Source: Acidobacteriota bacterium (GTDB lineage Bacteria > Acidobacteriota > Polarisedimenticolia > Gp22-AA2). Taken from it: 7,207 nucleotides of DNA. A program made the position numbers and the translations under genes. The stretch is taken from NCBI GenBank assembly GCA_016177515.1, contig JACOUZ010000105.1, positions 1-7,207 of the forward strand, in the 5' to 3' direction. The notes below the pieces were generated by a model. It searched no databases. It was given only the letters and a program-made list of their open reading frames with translations, and was not told the DNA's origin. Below, in pieces: positions 6,441-7,207 of this stretch (the stretch's first letter is position 1; every line of letters starts with the position of its first letter).

Positions 6441-7207
6441 GTCGCAGGACACCGGTTCCCTTTCCCAGAACACCGATTCGCTGCCGAACCCGCTGCTTCC
6501 CAAGCCGTCGTGGTACTGGACCAGGTAAAAGACGGCCTGCCCGGCGGGAGGCGGCGGGGCGGCCGGATCCTCGCTCCAGGAAGTGGCCGTCCATGCCCGG
6601 GCGAGGACGCGGACCGTGCCCAGCTCGACCTTGTCTCCCTGAAGCGCGAGCGCTCCCGTGTCCCCTGCAATCACGTCGTACGCCAGCGCTCCCGGCACGG
6701 CGTCCCAGTCTAGCCGCGCGGTTCCGAGGGTGAGATCGATCTGCAAACGGATCTGGAGCGGCTCGGGTCCGCCGCCGTTGTCCAAGGGTGCGGACGTCAG
6801 GGCGGCCGCCGTGGCGGCGTTCCCCGAGGCGTCGGAGGCCGTGTAGTCGAGGCGGTAGGCGCGGCCGGGTCCGGCGCGCGAACGCTCCGCCCGGAGATCG
6901 AAGGCGGCGTCCGGCGTCCCCGGGTCGGCGCCGGCGACGTCGACGCTCGTGCGCCCATCCTCGTCGCCCTCCGCGTCGGCCGGCTCGCTGCTTCCGACCG
7001 CTGCCAGGACCACGGCCGGCGCCGGGTCGCAGCGGTCGGTGACCTGCCACGCCGGCCGCACCGCGACCAGACGATGATTGGGCGGCCATAGAAGCGGCGG
7101 GGCAACGGTGAGGATCAGCGTCGGGGACTCCGAGTCGGCGACGGTCACGATGGCCTCGGCCGTGTCGGCCGATCCTTGCTGGTCCAAGACGCGCAGCGTG
7201 ATCCGAC
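6426..7207 (-). CDS. Secreted multidomain protein, C-terminal part (PKD/'LWPPNH'/FN3-like)
   Basis: The frame is open to the window edge, so the N-terminus is missing; 259 residues are visible. A TTG at 7187 is only an internal leucine, since the reading continues upstream as RITLRVLDQQG, the typical last strands of a PKD or Ig-like domain. Visible residues 28-140 form a beta-sandwich module with LLWPPNH at 38-44, a CDP at 59-61, and RAERS...YRLDYTASDASGN at 105-129. I recognise this as the recurrent 'LWPPNH' Ig/HYR-like module of bacterial extracellular proteins. Residues 148-259 look like a fibronectin-III-type C-terminal domain (LDWDAVPGALAYDV, then GQAVFYLVQY and SSGFGSESVFWEREP), ending in a two-cysteine tail (CDGGC). 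No catalytic motif is seen in the visible part, so any enzymatic domain must lie upstream. Only one lysine is visible (191). It is coupled by ATGA to the lysyl oxidase gene, hinting at a shared extracellular task. Confidence 0.8.
   Translation of the reverse strand, partial: RITLRVLDQQGSADTAEAIVTVADSESPTLILTVAPPLLWPPNHRLVAVRPAWQVTDRCDPAPAVVLAAVGSSEPADAEGDEDGRTSVDVAGADPGTPDAAFDLRAERSRAGPGRAYRLDYTASDASGNAATAAALTSAPLDNGGGPEPLQIRLQIDLTLGTARLDWDAVPGALAYDVIAGDTGALALQGDKVELGTVRVLARAWTATSWSEDPAAPPPPAGQAVFYLVQYHDGLGSSGFGSESVFWEREPVSCDGGCP

Noticed and set aside
5638..6528. 296-codon plus-strand open frame across the lysyl oxidase gene.
   Set aside because: It is antisense to a gene with clear conserved motifs, and its own translation shows no recognisable domain, signal or ribosome-binding site.
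6430..7089. N-terminal extension of the lysyl oxidase frame to a 471-residue protein.
   Set aside because: The extension is Arg/Gly-rich and overlaps the recognisable PKD/LWPPNH/FN3-like gene in another frame. The internal ATG at 6429 begins a proper signal peptide.
7185..7187. TTG at 7187 as the start of the secreted-protein gene.
   Set aside because: The frame continues upstream to the window edge with sequence typical of a PKD/Ig-like domain end (RITLRVLD), and there is no signal peptide after the TTG. The gene is therefore 5' partial.

Overview
The window is very GC-rich (about 70% by eye, not computed). It holds five protein genes in two convergent blocks. A complete tripartite RND efflux set (outer-membrane channel, periplasmic adaptor, inner-membrane pump) means a Gram-negative, double-membrane bacterium. 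The GC richness and the long extracellular PKD/'LWPPNH'/FN3-type protein resemble Acidobacteriota, Myxococcota and related uncultivated lineages, but nothing here fixes the phylum.

Plus strand, 1-5551: a TolC-family outer-membrane factor whose start lies before the window (1-1298), a membrane-fusion adaptor (1341-2468) and an AcrB/MexI-like RND permease (2468-5551). The channel and adaptor are 42 bp apart, with a strong Shine-Dalgarno sequence and a possible weak hairpin plus T-rich stretch between them. Adaptor and permease overlap by one base (TGATG). All proton-relay residues of the permease are present, so the pump looks functional. Its substrate cannot be read from the sequence.

5552-5673: a short gap between converging genes with no convincing terminator. 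It carries a near-palindromic 9-bp repeat whose second copy covers the stop codon of the opposing gene.

Minus strand, 7207-5674: the C-terminal part of a secreted multidomain protein (6426-7207, continuing beyond the window), overlapping by ATGA a small secreted lysyl oxidase homologue (5674-6429). The latter keeps the copper-binding histidines and both residues that form the lysine tyrosylquinone cofactor. Its only lysine outside the signal peptide is the cofactor lysine. This secreted, translationally coupled pair is the most interesting part of the window: it suggests copper-dependent amine oxidation or protein cross-linking outside the cytoplasm. The sequence gives no sign that the pump and the oxidase block work together; they simply face each other.
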